Part shown: positions 9,401-16,714 of the stretch, one piece after another | Position numbering within the stretch: the first letter of the stretch is position 1 | Layout: each line of letters opens with the position of its first letter | Assembly: GCF_000472445.1 (NCBI RefSeq) | Contig: NZ_AXAJ01000004.1 | Span: forward strand, 62,001-126,000 | From: Burkholderia sp. WSM2230 | GTDB lineage: Bacteria > Pseudomonadota > Gammaproteobacteria > Burkholderiales > Burkholderiaceae | Length of the DNA stretch: 64,000 nucleotides | Reading direction: 5' to 3' | The notes under the pieces: model-generated | The model's database searches: none | What the model saw: the letters and a program-made list of their open reading frames with translations, nothing else | Told to the model about the DNA's origin: nothing | Made by a program: the position numbers and the translations under genes

Positions 9401-9636
9401 GACGCGATTCGTACGGCGGCACGGCATCCGCACTGGCCACGGCCGGTCTGCCCCAGGCGGTCCTGCCTGGCCGCGGCATGGTCGCAATGGCCGGCGGCAC
9501 GTATGGCGGGCAGTCCGCGCTGGCCATCGGCGTGTCGCAGTTGTCGGAGACCGGCAAGTGGGTCTACAAGCTGCAAGGCAGCACGGACTCGCGCGGCCAG
9601 TTCGGCGCGTCGGTGGGTGCGGGCATGCACTGGTAA
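6481..9636 (+). CDS. Trimeric autotransporter adhesin (YadA/Hia type)
   Basis: 1051-residue type Vc surface adhesin. It starts with an extended signal peptide region (MNKTYQSIWCEATSTWVA), followed by a hydrophobic signal segment ending near residue 55. The passenger is built of about 14-residue YadA-head repeats (SxAxGxxAxAxG) interrupted by neck motifs of the form VSVGS..ERQIxNVAAG..xTDAVNVxQL near residues 293, 491, 731 and 920, with a related DAVNVGQL near 810. The C-terminal membrane anchor covers roughly residues 960-1051 and ends in Trp. Expected roles are adhesion and biofilm formation. A perfect terminator follows. Confidence 0.95.
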   Translation: MNKTYQSIWCEATSTWVAAPETSKVRTKRGSARTKAVGRAVAAIALFAAANAMAAGSSATEVGPGANAAGSGSVAVGVNANASGTNAIAEGANAVASADNSIALGMGTTATGSGSTAMGVGASASADGATATGIASVAAGLRSVASGFTAQANGTDSIAAGAGAVAGTAGATALGGLAHANAMMSTAVGYGARSDGVNAVALGDGATALSSYSFAGGTSATAAGANSTALGHAASTTGLNSVALGYAAGASTDNSVALGARSTTSADLSKGAYVPPGADPTTIAGARANGEVSVGSFGAERRMTNIAAGADATDAVNVSQLRAATAGLSRYFKANGANDGSDDASSTGDRAVAVGSSAAASDAQTVAVGASAAASGSQAIAVGASAMASGADAVAIGSSAQAVGQASFAAGTSAQAQGRFSTAVGGFSNAASDGSTALGYAASATGGNATALGYQAGAPGGNATALGYQARAQAANSVALGQGSLADRANTVSVGSKGNERQIANVAAGTAGTDAVNVTQLNTVVGNASRYFKAGGANDGSDDASSTGDRAVAVGSSAAASGSQAIAVGASATASGADAVAIGSSALAVGQASFAAGTSAQAQGGFSTAVGGFSNAASDGSTALGYAASATGGNATALGYEASAASGNATALGYQARAGATNSIALGNGASTNGVGAIAIGTGASAPNDYGIALGHFAYAEDAGSLALGAMSEARAQGSVALGQRSIADRANTISVGSAGNERQITNVAAGTADTDAVNVAQLKAVSDQGAATAAKLDGAVTYDRNADGSVNKNSVTLGGDAASGGTVIHNLADGVDSSDAVNVGQLNAAINGAVNNAVVNAANPFMSGEGDRDLEGAVSSGVHSVASGANARATGANASAMGANSLASGSGATALGAGATASAASSVALGQGSVADRANTVSVGAAGQERQIANVAAGVQGTDAVNVNQLQQSMSDALGAARSYTDDQIRSARRDSYGGTASALATAGLPQAVLPGRGMVAMAGGTYGGQSALAIGVSQLSETGKWVYKLQGSTDSRGQFGASVGAGMHW
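7463..8403 (+). repeat. Near-identical internal duplication within the adhesin head
   Basis: Bases 7501-7564 recur exactly at 8101-8164. The first copy then carries 42 extra bases (one 14-residue head repeat), after which about 240 bases from 7603 match 8161 onward with only a few changes. The high DNA identity implies recent duplication or gene conversion. Confidence 0.85.
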
Positions 9637-9740
9637 CCGGTTCCGCGGACCAATGCAGCGCGGTCCGCCGTGCGAAGCATGGTGAAGCGGATGTAGTGAG
9701 CAGGTAGGCCCAGGTCCAACTCCGCCCCTGGGCCGGCTTC

Positions 9741-9785
9741 GCGCGTGATGGGTGCAGCATAAGGGAGCCCATCACGCGCCTTTTT
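9741..9785 (+). terminator. Rho-independent terminator of the adhesin gene
   Basis: GCGCGTGATGGG (9741-9752) pairs perfectly with CCCATCACGCGC (9768-9779) across a 15-base loop and is followed by C and five T. It lies 105 bases behind the adhesin stop and insulates it from the convergent hrpA gene. Confidence 0.9.
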
Positions 9786-9859
9786 CCCGCACGGCAAAAA
9801 GAGCTGGAAGCACGCCAGCCTTGCGTTGCATTCCGCGATCCGGCCGCCTTCTGCCTCTG

Positions 9860-12800
9860 TCACCGCTGCATCGAATCCCACACCTTATGAAGCCGCTTGA
9901 CCGACACCGGCATCGGCGTGCGCAATTCCTGCGCGAACAGCGACACGCGCAACTCTTCCAGCAGCCAGCGGAACTCGGAAAGACGCGCGTCCGGCACCCC
10001 GCCACGTTGCGCGACCGCGCGCTGATAGTGCTGCAGCAACGGCTGGAATTCGGCGAACTGCCGTGCATCGCGCGCGGGGTCCGCTTTCAGCTTGTCGATG
10101 CGCAACGCAATGCCTTTCAGATAACGCGGAAAATGCGTCAGTTGCGAATACGGCGTATCGACCACGAACCGCTTGCCGATCAGCGCATCCAACTGATTCT
10201 GCATGTCGGCATGCGCCACGCTAAACGACTTGGCCTGCACCAGCTTTTTCAATACGGCCGCGTATTCGCCAAGAATCTGCCCGACGAGCCGCGCAATTTC
10301 CTGCGCCAGCAGGGTGAGACGACTGCGCCCTTCATCGCGGCGTGCATGAAAACTCGCGTCGTCGTCCGGCAACGGGTCTTGCAGGCACGCGCGATCGAGC
10401 GCCGTGTCGATCAACTGATCGCGCAGTTCTTCCTGTGTGCCGCGGGTCAGGAACTGCATCGCCATTTCGCGCAGACCCGGCAGGTTTTTCTCCAGATACT
10501 TGATCGGCTCCTTCAACTGCAAAGCGAACAGTCGACGCAAGCCCGCACGATGAATCCGCGCCGCCTCATCCGGTGAATCGAACACCTCGACGTCGCAGTG
10601 CGTGCCGCGATCGACCAGCGCGGGATAGCCGAAGAGCGTCTGCCCGCCGCGGCGGATTTCGAGCAACTCGGGCAGCTTGCCGAAATTCCACGTGGTGAGG
10701 TTTTCGTACAGCGCAGTGCCGGCGGCACCGCCGCCTGGCGCGGGGCTCTGCGCGCCAGGCACGGCAGCGCCCTTGCCGCGCGCAGCCGTAACAGGAGACG
10801 AAGCCCCCGACGCAGGCCCTGACGCCACCGCCCCTTCGCCTCGCGCCCCCGCTGCGCCCGCGAGCGCCGCGCCCGCCGCGCTCGACGCAATCTTCTGAAA
10901 ATGCTGCTGCGCCTGGCCGCCCAGCTCCGCGCGCAGTTGCGACAGATTGCGGCCCATCGCCAGTTGCCGCCCGTGTTCGTCGATCACCTTGAAGTTCATG
11001 AACAGATGCGGCGGCAACGTTTCGAGCTTAAAGTCCGCCTGCTTCAGCGCGACCTGCTTCTGCTCGCGGACATCGGCGATCAACGCTTCGAGCAGACCGC
11101 CCGCGGCAAAGCGCGGCGCCTCATGACGTTCGACGAAACCCGCCGCGTATTCCGGCAGCGGCACGCAATGGCGCCGCAACTTCTGCGGCAAGGACTTCAG
11201 CAGCAGTTGGGTCTTCTCCTTCAGCATGCCGGGCACGAGCCACTCGCAGCGCCGCGCGTCGACCTGGTTCAGTGCGAAGAGCGGCACGGCGAGCGTCACG
11301 CCGTCGCGTGGCGAACCCGGCTCGAAGTGATAGCTGAGCGCCATCTCGACGCCCGCCATCGTCATCCGTTTCGGGAACAGGTCGGTCGTCACGCCGGCGG
11401 CTTCGTGGCGCATCAGGTCGTCGCGCGACAGATACAGCAGGCGCAGCTTGTCCTCCGGCTGGCCGCTTTTCTTCACCTCGTCGCGATACCAGCGCTCGAA
11501 CGCCGCGCCTGTGTAAATGCCCTTGGGCAGCGCGTGGTCGTAGAAGCCGAAAATCAGCTCTTCGTCGACGAGCACGTCCTGACGGCGCGACTTGTGTTCG
11601 AGTTGCTCGATGTCCGCAAGCAGCTTGCGGTTGTGCGCGAAAAATCCAAGCCTCGTGTCGAATTCGCCTTCGACGAGCGCGCCGCGAATAAACAGCTCGC
11701 GGGCCCGCGCCGGGTCCTGCCTGCCGAAGCTCACGCGCCGGCGGTGATAGATGGGCAGCCCGTACAGCACCGCGCGCTCGAACGCCGAGACCTGCGCCGC
11801 GCGCTTTTCCCAATGCGGCTCGCTAAGCGATTTCTTCAGCAGATGCGCGCCGATCTTCTCGATCCACTCGGGCTCGATCTTCGCGATGCAGCGCGCGTAC
11901 AGACGGCTCGTTTCGACCAGTTCCGCGGCCATCACCCACTTGCCCGCTTTCTTCACGAGTGCGGAGCCTGGCCACAGGTAAAACTTGATGCCGCGTGCGC
12001 CGAGGTAATACGGCTCGTCGTCGGCTTTCAGACCGATGTTGCCGAGCAGGCCCGTGAGCAGCGCCAGATGGATCTGCTCGAACGTCGCGTCAGCTTCATT
12101 CAGTCGCCAGCCATGCTCGCGTACCACGGTCAGCAACTGCGAATGGACATCGCGCCACTCGCGCAGACGCAATTGCGACAGGAAGTTCTTGCGGCATTCC
12201 TCGTGCAACTGCTTGTTCGACTTCTTGTGCGCAATCGCTTCTTCGAACCAGTTCCAGATCTTCAGCCATTGCAGGAATTCCGAGCGTTCGTCGGCAAAGC
12301 GGCGATGCGCCTGGTCGGCCTGCTCCTGCGCTTCGATCGGCCGGTCACGCGGGTCCTGCACGGACAACGCACTCGCGATGATCAGCACTTCCTTCAGCGA
12401 TTGCTGGTCGCGCGCGGCGAGAATCATCCGGCCGACGCGCGGATCGAGCGGCAGGCGCGCGAGCTCGCGGCCGAGCGGCGTGAGCTGATTGTCGTCGTCG
12501 ACGGCGCCGAGTTCGTTCAGCAGTTGATAACCGTCGGCAATCGCGCGGCCCGGCGGCGGCTCGATAAACGGAAACGTCTCGATCGCCGTCAGATGCAGCG
12601 ACTTCATGCGCAGAATCACCGAAGCCAGCGACGAGCGCAGGATCTCCGGGTCGGTAAAACGCACGCGGCTCTGGTAATCGGTTTCGTCATAAAGACGAAT
12701 GCAGATGCCGTCGGCCACGCGCCCGCAACGCCCCGCCCGCTGATTCGCTGCCGCCTGTGAAATCGACTCGACCTGCAACTGCTCGACCTTGTTCCGATAC

Positions 12801-14116
12801 GAGTAGCGCTTCACGCGCGCCAGACCCGTGTCGACCACATAGCGGATGCCTGGCACCGTCAGCGAGGTTTCCGCGACGTTCGTCGCGAGCACGATGCGCC
12901 GCGCGTTCGACGTGCGGAACACGCGCTCCTGGTCGGCGGCGGAGAGCCGCGCGAAGAGCGGCAAGATTTCCGTATGCGGCGGATGGTGCTTGCGCAGCGC
13001 CTCCGCGGCGTCGCGAATTTCGCGCTCGCCGGGCAGGAACACCAGCACGTCGCCGTGACCTTCGCGACACAATTCGTCGACGGCGTCCACGATCGCCTCC
13101 ATCAGATCGCGGTCGGACTCGCGCTGGGTCTTGGGCCGCTCGCCGCGCGACGACGCCGCGCGCGAGCCACCCAGCGTGCCTTGCGCCGCCTTCACCGCCG
13201 GGCTTTCTTCGGCAACCGGACGGTAACGCACCTCCACCGGATACAGGCGCCCGCTCACTTCGATCACCGGTGCGGGCTTCTCGTCGCTGCCGAAGTGGCG
13301 CGCGAAACGGTCGGCGTCGATGGTCGCCGAGGTCACGATGAGCTTCAGATCGGGGCGCTTCGGCAGGATTTCTTTCAGGTAGCCGAGCAGAAAGTCGATG
13401 TTCAGGCTGCGCTCGTGCGCCTCGTCGATGATCAGCGTGTCATACGCTTTCAGCAGCGGATCGGTTTGGGTCTCGGCGAGCAGAATGCCGTCCGTCATCA
13501 GCTTGACCGACGCGCCCGGCGACAGATTGTCGGTGAAGCGCACCTTGTAGCCGACCACCTCGCCGAACGGCGTGCCAAGTTCCTCGGCGATGCGCCGGCC
13601 CGTCGCCGAAGCCGCAATACGGCGCGGCTGCGTGTGCCCGATCAGCCCCGAGCCTCCCGCGCCGAGGCCGCGGCCCAACGCGAGGCAGATTTTCGGCAAC
13701 TGCGTGGTTTTACCGGAGCCTGTTTCGCCCGACACGATCACCACCTGGTTTTCGGCGATGGCTTTCGCGATCTCGTCGCGGCGGCCGGAAACCGGCAGCG
13801 CTTCGGGGAAAGTGATCGGGGGAATCGGGTTCGGCTCGGCGAGCGCGCGCACAGTGCGCGGCGTTTGCGCAGCGCGCGGCTCGCGGCGCTCGCCGCGCCG
13901 CGCGTTCTTCGCGGCCTGCGCCGGATCGCGCGGTTTGGCTGGCGTCTCTTCGCCCGGCGCGGCACGCTGCGGCTCGCGCGCCGTGCGGGGCGCGTTCGGC
14001 TTGCCGCGGTTCGCCTCGTGGCCGGGGCGGCGCTGCGCGTCGCCAGCCTTCGTTTGATCGGCGGCCGGCGCCGCATTCTCGTTCGCCGCGGCGGGACTTT
14101 TGGGTACATTCGACAT
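9860..14116 (-). CDS. hrpA: ATP-dependent RNA helicase HrpA (DEAH-box)
   Basis: 1418 residues, a little longer than E. coli HrpA (about 1300). Walker A GETGSGKTT lies at residues 130-138 and the DEAH motif in IIDEAHERSLN near 230; motif VI appears as QRAGRCGR, followed by the HA2/OB regions and the long HrpA C-terminal domain. The first 95 residues are an Ala/Arg/Pro-rich extension, and a Gly/Ala/Ser-rich linker of about 60 residues interrupts the C-terminal third, just before a TALYENLTTWNFG segment. HrpA helps rescue stalled or collided ribosomes in E. coli. The only start available is 14116, with no ribosome binding site and a TATAAT nine bases upstream. Confidence 0.95.
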   Translation of the reverse strand: MSNVPKSPAAANENAAPAADQTKAGDAQRRPGHEANRGKPNAPRTAREPQRAAPGEETPAKPRDPAQAAKNARRGERREPRAAQTPRTVRALAEPNPIPPITFPEALPVSGRRDEIAKAIAENQVVIVSGETGSGKTTQLPKICLALGRGLGAGGSGLIGHTQPRRIAASATGRRIAEELGTPFGEVVGYKVRFTDNLSPGASVKLMTDGILLAETQTDPLLKAYDTLIIDEAHERSLNIDFLLGYLKEILPKRPDLKLIVTSATIDADRFARHFGSDEKPAPVIEVSGRLYPVEVRYRPVAEESPAVKAAQGTLGGSRAASSRGERPKTQRESDRDLMEAIVDAVDELCREGHGDVLVFLPGEREIRDAAEALRKHHPPHTEILPLFARLSAADQERVFRTSNARRIVLATNVAETSLTVPGIRYVVDTGLARVKRYSYRNKVEQLQVESISQAAANQRAGRCGRVADGICIRLYDETDYQSRVRFTDPEILRSSLASVILRMKSLHLTAIETFPFIEPPPGRAIADGYQLLNELGAVDDDNQLTPLGRELARLPLDPRVGRMILAARDQQSLKEVLIIASALSVQDPRDRPIEAQEQADQAHRRFADERSEFLQWLKIWNWFEEAIAHKKSNKQLHEECRKNFLSQLRLREWRDVHSQLLTVVREHGWRLNEADATFEQIHLALLTGLLGNIGLKADDEPYYLGARGIKFYLWPGSALVKKAGKWVMAAELVETSRLYARCIAKIEPEWIEKIGAHLLKKSLSEPHWEKRAAQVSAFERAVLYGLPIYHRRRVSFGRQDPARARELFIRGALVEGEFDTRLGFFAHNRKLLADIEQLEHKSRRQDVLVDEELIFGFYDHALPKGIYTGAAFERWYRDEVKKSGQPEDKLRLLYLSRDDLMRHEAAGVTTDLFPKRMTMAGVEMALSYHFEPGSPRDGVTLAVPLFALNQVDARRCEWLVPGMLKEKTQLLLKSLPQKLRRHCVPLPEYAAGFVERHEAPRFAAGGLLEALIADVREQKQVALKQADFKLETLPPHLFMNFKVIDEHGRQLAMGRNLSQLRAELGGQAQQHFQKIASSAAGAALAGAAGARGEGAVASGPASGASSPVTAARGKGAAVPGAQSPAPGGGAAGTALYENLTTWNFGKLPELLEIRRGGQTLFGYPALVDRGTHCDVEVFDSPDEAARIHRAGLRRLFALQLKEPIKYLEKNLPGLREMAMQFLTRGTQEELRDQLIDTALDRACLQDPLPDDDASFHARRDEGRSRLTLLAQEIARLVGQILGEYAAVLKKLVQAKSFSVAHADMQNQLDALIGKRFVVDTPYSQLTHFPRYLKGIALRIDKLKADPARDARQFAEFQPLLQHYQRAVAQRGGVPDARLSEFRWLLEELRVSLFAQELRTPMPVSVKRLHKVWDSMQR

Positions 14117-14124
14117 GGGGGCGC

Positions 14125-14132
14125 ATTATAAT
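14125..14132. promoter_or_regulatory. Palindromic ATTATAAT serving as -10 in both directions
   Basis: ATTATAAT is its own reverse complement, so it reads TATAAT on both strands. It sits in the 23-base gap between the divergent hrpA and argA ATG codons, eight to nine bases from each. If used, both mRNAs would be leaderless or nearly so. No convincing -35 box was found on either side. Confidence 0.45.
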
Positions 14133-14139
14133 CCCGGGC

Positions 14140-15528
14140 ATGAATTCCCAAACCGACCTCGTCCCCGCGCCCGCGAGCGTTCCGGCCCCCGCCGGCACAT
14201 CGGAAGACCTCGCACAGCACGCGCAATTCGTCGACTGGATGCGCTCAGTCGCCCCTTATATCCACGCGTTCCGCAACAAGACCTTTGTCGTCGGTTTTGG
14301 GGGCGAGGTGGTGCATCAGGGGCTCCTGAATGCGCTCGTGTCCGACATCGCGCTGCTGCAGGCCATGGGTATCCAGATCGTGCTGGTGCACGGCTCCCGT
14401 CCGCAAGTCGAGGAGCAGATGAGCCTGCACGGCGTGGAGTCGGAGTTTTCACACGGCATGCGAATTACCGACGCGCGCGCGCTCGAGTCCGCGAAAGAGG
14501 CGGCCGGCGAAGTGCGCCTGGATATCGAGGCAGCCATCAGCCAGGGCTTGCCGAATACGCCGATGGCGCACGCGCACATCAGCGTCGTGTCGGGCAATTT
14601 CGTGACCGCGCGCCCGGTCGGCATTCTGGACGGCGTGGACTTCGCGCACACCGGCGTGGTGCGCAAAATCGACGCGGATTCGATCCGCCATTCGCTCGCG
14701 AGCCGCAAGCTCGTGCTGCTGTCGCCGCTCGGCTTCTCGCCCACTGGCGAGGCATTCAATCTGGCCATGGAAGACGTCGCGTCCGCCGCCGCCATCGCGT
14801 TGCGCGCCGACAAGATCGTGTTCCTCACTGAAACGCCCGGCCTCATGCAAGCCGGCGAGGAAGGCCCCGAACTCATTCGCGAACTGTCGCTCGACGACGC
14901 CTACAAGCTGCACGAAAGCGGCGAAGTGACCGGCGACGCGGGCTTCTATCTGAAGCACTCTATCCGCGCCTGCCGTGGCGGCGTGGCGCGGGCGCACATC
15001 ATCCCTTATGCGCTCGACGGCAGTTTGCTGCTCGAACTGTTCCTGCACGACGGCGTCGGCACGATGATCTCGTATGAGAACCTCGAAAGCCTGCGCGAGG
15101 CCACGCCGGACGACGTCGGCGGCATTCTCGCGCTGATCGAGCCGCTCGAATCGGACGGCACGCTGGTGCGGCGCGGCCGCCATCAGATCGAACGCGACAT
15201 CGACCATTTTTCGGTGATCGAGCACGACGGCGTGCTGTTCGGCTGCGCCGCGCTGTATCCGTACACGCAGGAGCGCATCGGCGAAATGGCATGCCTCACT
15301 GTTGCGCCCGAAGCGCAGGGCACCGGCGACGGCGAGCGGCTGCTCAAGCGCATCGAGCAACGCGCGCGGGCGCGCGGCCTGACGCGCATTTTCGTGCTCA
15401 CCACGCGCACCGAACACTGGTTCCTGAAGCGCGGCTTCGTCAAGGTCACGGTCGACGACCTGCCCGAAGACCGCCGCCGACTCTACAACTGGCAGCGCAA
15501 ATCGCTCGTGCTGATGAAACAGCTCTGA
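14140..15528 (+). CDS. argA: Amino-acid N-acetyltransferase (N-acetylglutamate synthase), ArgA type
   Basis: 462 residues, close to the 443 of E. coli ArgA. The N-terminal amino-acid-kinase-like domain (FVVGFGGEVVHQG, IQIVLVHGSRPQVEEQM) is followed by a GNAT acetyltransferase domain with the acetyl-CoA loop VAPEAQGTGDGERLL near residue 390. It catalyses acetylation of glutamate, the first step of arginine synthesis, and is normally feedback-inhibited by arginine. The ATG at 14140 has no clear Shine-Dalgarno sequence. Homology to E. coli begins near residue 30, so the first 30 residues are poorly supported. Confidence 0.95.
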   Translation: MNSQTDLVPAPASVPAPAGTSEDLAQHAQFVDWMRSVAPYIHAFRNKTFVVGFGGEVVHQGLLNALVSDIALLQAMGIQIVLVHGSRPQVEEQMSLHGVESEFSHGMRITDARALESAKEAAGEVRLDIEAAISQGLPNTPMAHAHISVVSGNFVTARPVGILDGVDFAHTGVVRKIDADSIRHSLASRKLVLLSPLGFSPTGEAFNLAMEDVASAAAIALRADKIVFLTETPGLMQAGEEGPELIRELSLDDAYKLHESGEVTGDAGFYLKHSIRACRGGVARAHIIPYALDGSLLLELFLHDGVGTMISYENLESLREATPDDVGGILALIEPLESDGTLVRRGRHQIERDIDHFSVIEHDGVLFGCAALYPYTQERIGEMACLTVAPEAQGTGDGERLLKRIEQRARARGLTRIFVLTTRTEHWFLKRGFVKVTVDDLPEDRRRLYNWQRKSLVLMKQL

Positions 15529-15584
15529 GCGGCCTCATATAAGCGCCTGGCCGGTCCCCACATCGATTAGAGGAGAAGCACAGC

Positions 15585-15860
15585 ATGACTCGTATGGTTC
15601 AATGCGCGAAGCTCGGCAAGGAAGCCGAAGGCCTCGATTTCCCGCCGCTGCCGGGCGAACTCGGCAAGCGGATCTACGAAAGCATCTCGAAGGAAGCGTG
15701 GCAAAGCTGGCTGAAGCAGCAAACCATGCTGATCAACGAAAACCGCCTGAACATGGCCGACCCGCGCGCGCGCCAGTATCTGATGAAGCAGACCGAAAAG
15801 TTCTTCTTCGGTGAAGGCGCGGACACCGCTCAGGGCTATGTGCCGCCGGCGGGCGAGTAA
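15585..15860 (+). CDS. yggX: Probable Fe(2+)-trafficking protein YggX
   Basis: 91-residue cytoplasmic protein starting [19 protein letters not shown], with the conserved N-terminal Cys (residue 7) and [14 protein letters not shown] near the C-terminus. YggX proteins protect Fe-S clusters from oxidative damage and influence iron movement. A strong AGAGGAG ribosome binding site precedes the ATG. It lies 56 bases after argA in the same direction and may be co-transcribed. A hairpin terminator follows after an 11-bp repeat array. Confidence 0.95.
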   Translation: MTRMVQCAKLGKEAEGLDFPPLPGELGKRIYESISKEAWQSWLKQQTMLINENRLNMADPRARQYLMKQTEKFFFGEGADTAQGYVPPAGE

Positions 15861-15867
15861 GGGCCTC

Positions 15868-15929
15868 GTGGTCGCTCAGTGGTCAATCAGTGGTCGCTCA
15901 GTGGCCACTCAGTGACGGCTCGGTGAGCG
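15868..15929. repeat. 11-bp tandem array behind yggX
   Basis: Starting eight bases after the yggX stop, the unit GTGGTCGCTCA repeats with an 11-bp period for about five and a half copies, becoming more diverged toward the 3' end. It lies between the stop codon and the terminator and is therefore probably transcribed. Confidence 0.8.
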
Positions 15930-15982
15930 CCGGGGTCCCACGGCTGAATCAGCGTCCGCCGCCCGCAACCCGCAGCAACGAG

Positions 15983-16010
15983 ATCCGCGCCTCATGCGCG
16001 GATTTTTTTC
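15983..16010 (+). terminator. Rho-independent terminator after yggX
   Basis: ATCCGCGC (15983-15990), loop CTCAT and GCGCGGAT (15996-16003) form an eight-base-pair stem followed by seven T. It ends the argA/yggX transcription unit. Confidence 0.85.
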
Positions 16011-16152
16011 GTCCGCACACCGGCGCGAAATTCTCTAAACGGTACATTTTCGAGCCGTTTCAAGCCCTTTCTGCACACTGCCGCGATTCTCCGAATCCCC
16101 CGCCCGGCAAGGGATCGGACGCCGTAGCCGGCACTCTGAAGCAAAACCGGGT

Positions 16153-16182
16153 TTGCGCGATCCTCTGTCATCGTGCTAACAT
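16153..16182 (+). promoter_or_regulatory. Candidate sigma70 promoter far upstream of proP
   Basis: TTGCGC and TAACAT are separated by 18 bases. If this drives proP, the mRNA leader is over 500 bases long. The rest of 16011-16678 has no ORF with coding features that I trust; open frames there are short and lack family signatures. Confidence 0.35.
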
Positions 16183-16678
16183 GTGCCTCGTTCCAACAGC
16201 AATTCACCTTCATTCGCGTTCTCTGACCTTGCGACACCAAGTGCGTGCACTGCGCGTGTCCATCGCGATGGAACAGTTTTTATACAAGAAGGCTTGTCGG
16301 TCGTATCGTAGTTTGAGCTTGCCCTGAGGGTCCGCCAAAGGATCGTCCAAGGGTTGTCGCAAAGTTGTCGCAAACGGCGAATCAAGCACCGGCCTTTTTC
16401 GTTTCAAGCCTTCCAGTGGCGCAGGTCCGGCTTCCAGCCATCCGCGTCCTCATGCACCTGCCCCGTTTCACGGCCACGCAAGTGCGACAGTCAGCACAAT
16501 CTAGACGAGTGTTTTTTCGCGACCTGGCTCGCGAGGCACGGGCGCTTGCCGCTTTTGCGGCCTTTGCTGCGCTGCTGCGTTTTCTTTTGACGCGCGCCCA
16601 CTCTTTCGCCGCCGCGGCGAAGAGGCCCTCGCCCCGTTTGCGAAACTGCACTTCCCAGCAACCGTGGCGGAACGCATC

Positions 16679-16714
16679 ATGAGTTTCGTCGCAGTCATCG
16701 GAGTTTTACCTTGA
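16679..16714 (+). CDS. Possible 11-codon leader peptide overlapping the proP start
   Basis: ATG at 16679 opens an 11-codon frame (MSFVAVIGVLP) whose TGA at 16712-16714 overlaps the TTG start of the transporter at 16711. The arrangement would allow translational coupling. Its own ribosome binding site (GGCGGA) is only fair, and such a short frame can arise by chance. Confidence 0.25.
   Translation: MSFVAVIGVLP

Noticed and set aside
7933-9630. 565-codon frame antisense to the adhesin
   Set aside because: It exists because the repetitive adhesin lacks certain codons; the translation is itself a repeat artefact.
10901-12760. 619-codon frame antisense to hrpA, and a second one at 12974-14131
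   Set aside because: Both are shadows of the helicase; no motifs, no ribosome binding site, and skewed composition.
16365-16682. 105-codon frame upstream of proP
   Set aside because: No ribosome binding site or recognisable domain, and composition like random GC-rich sequence.
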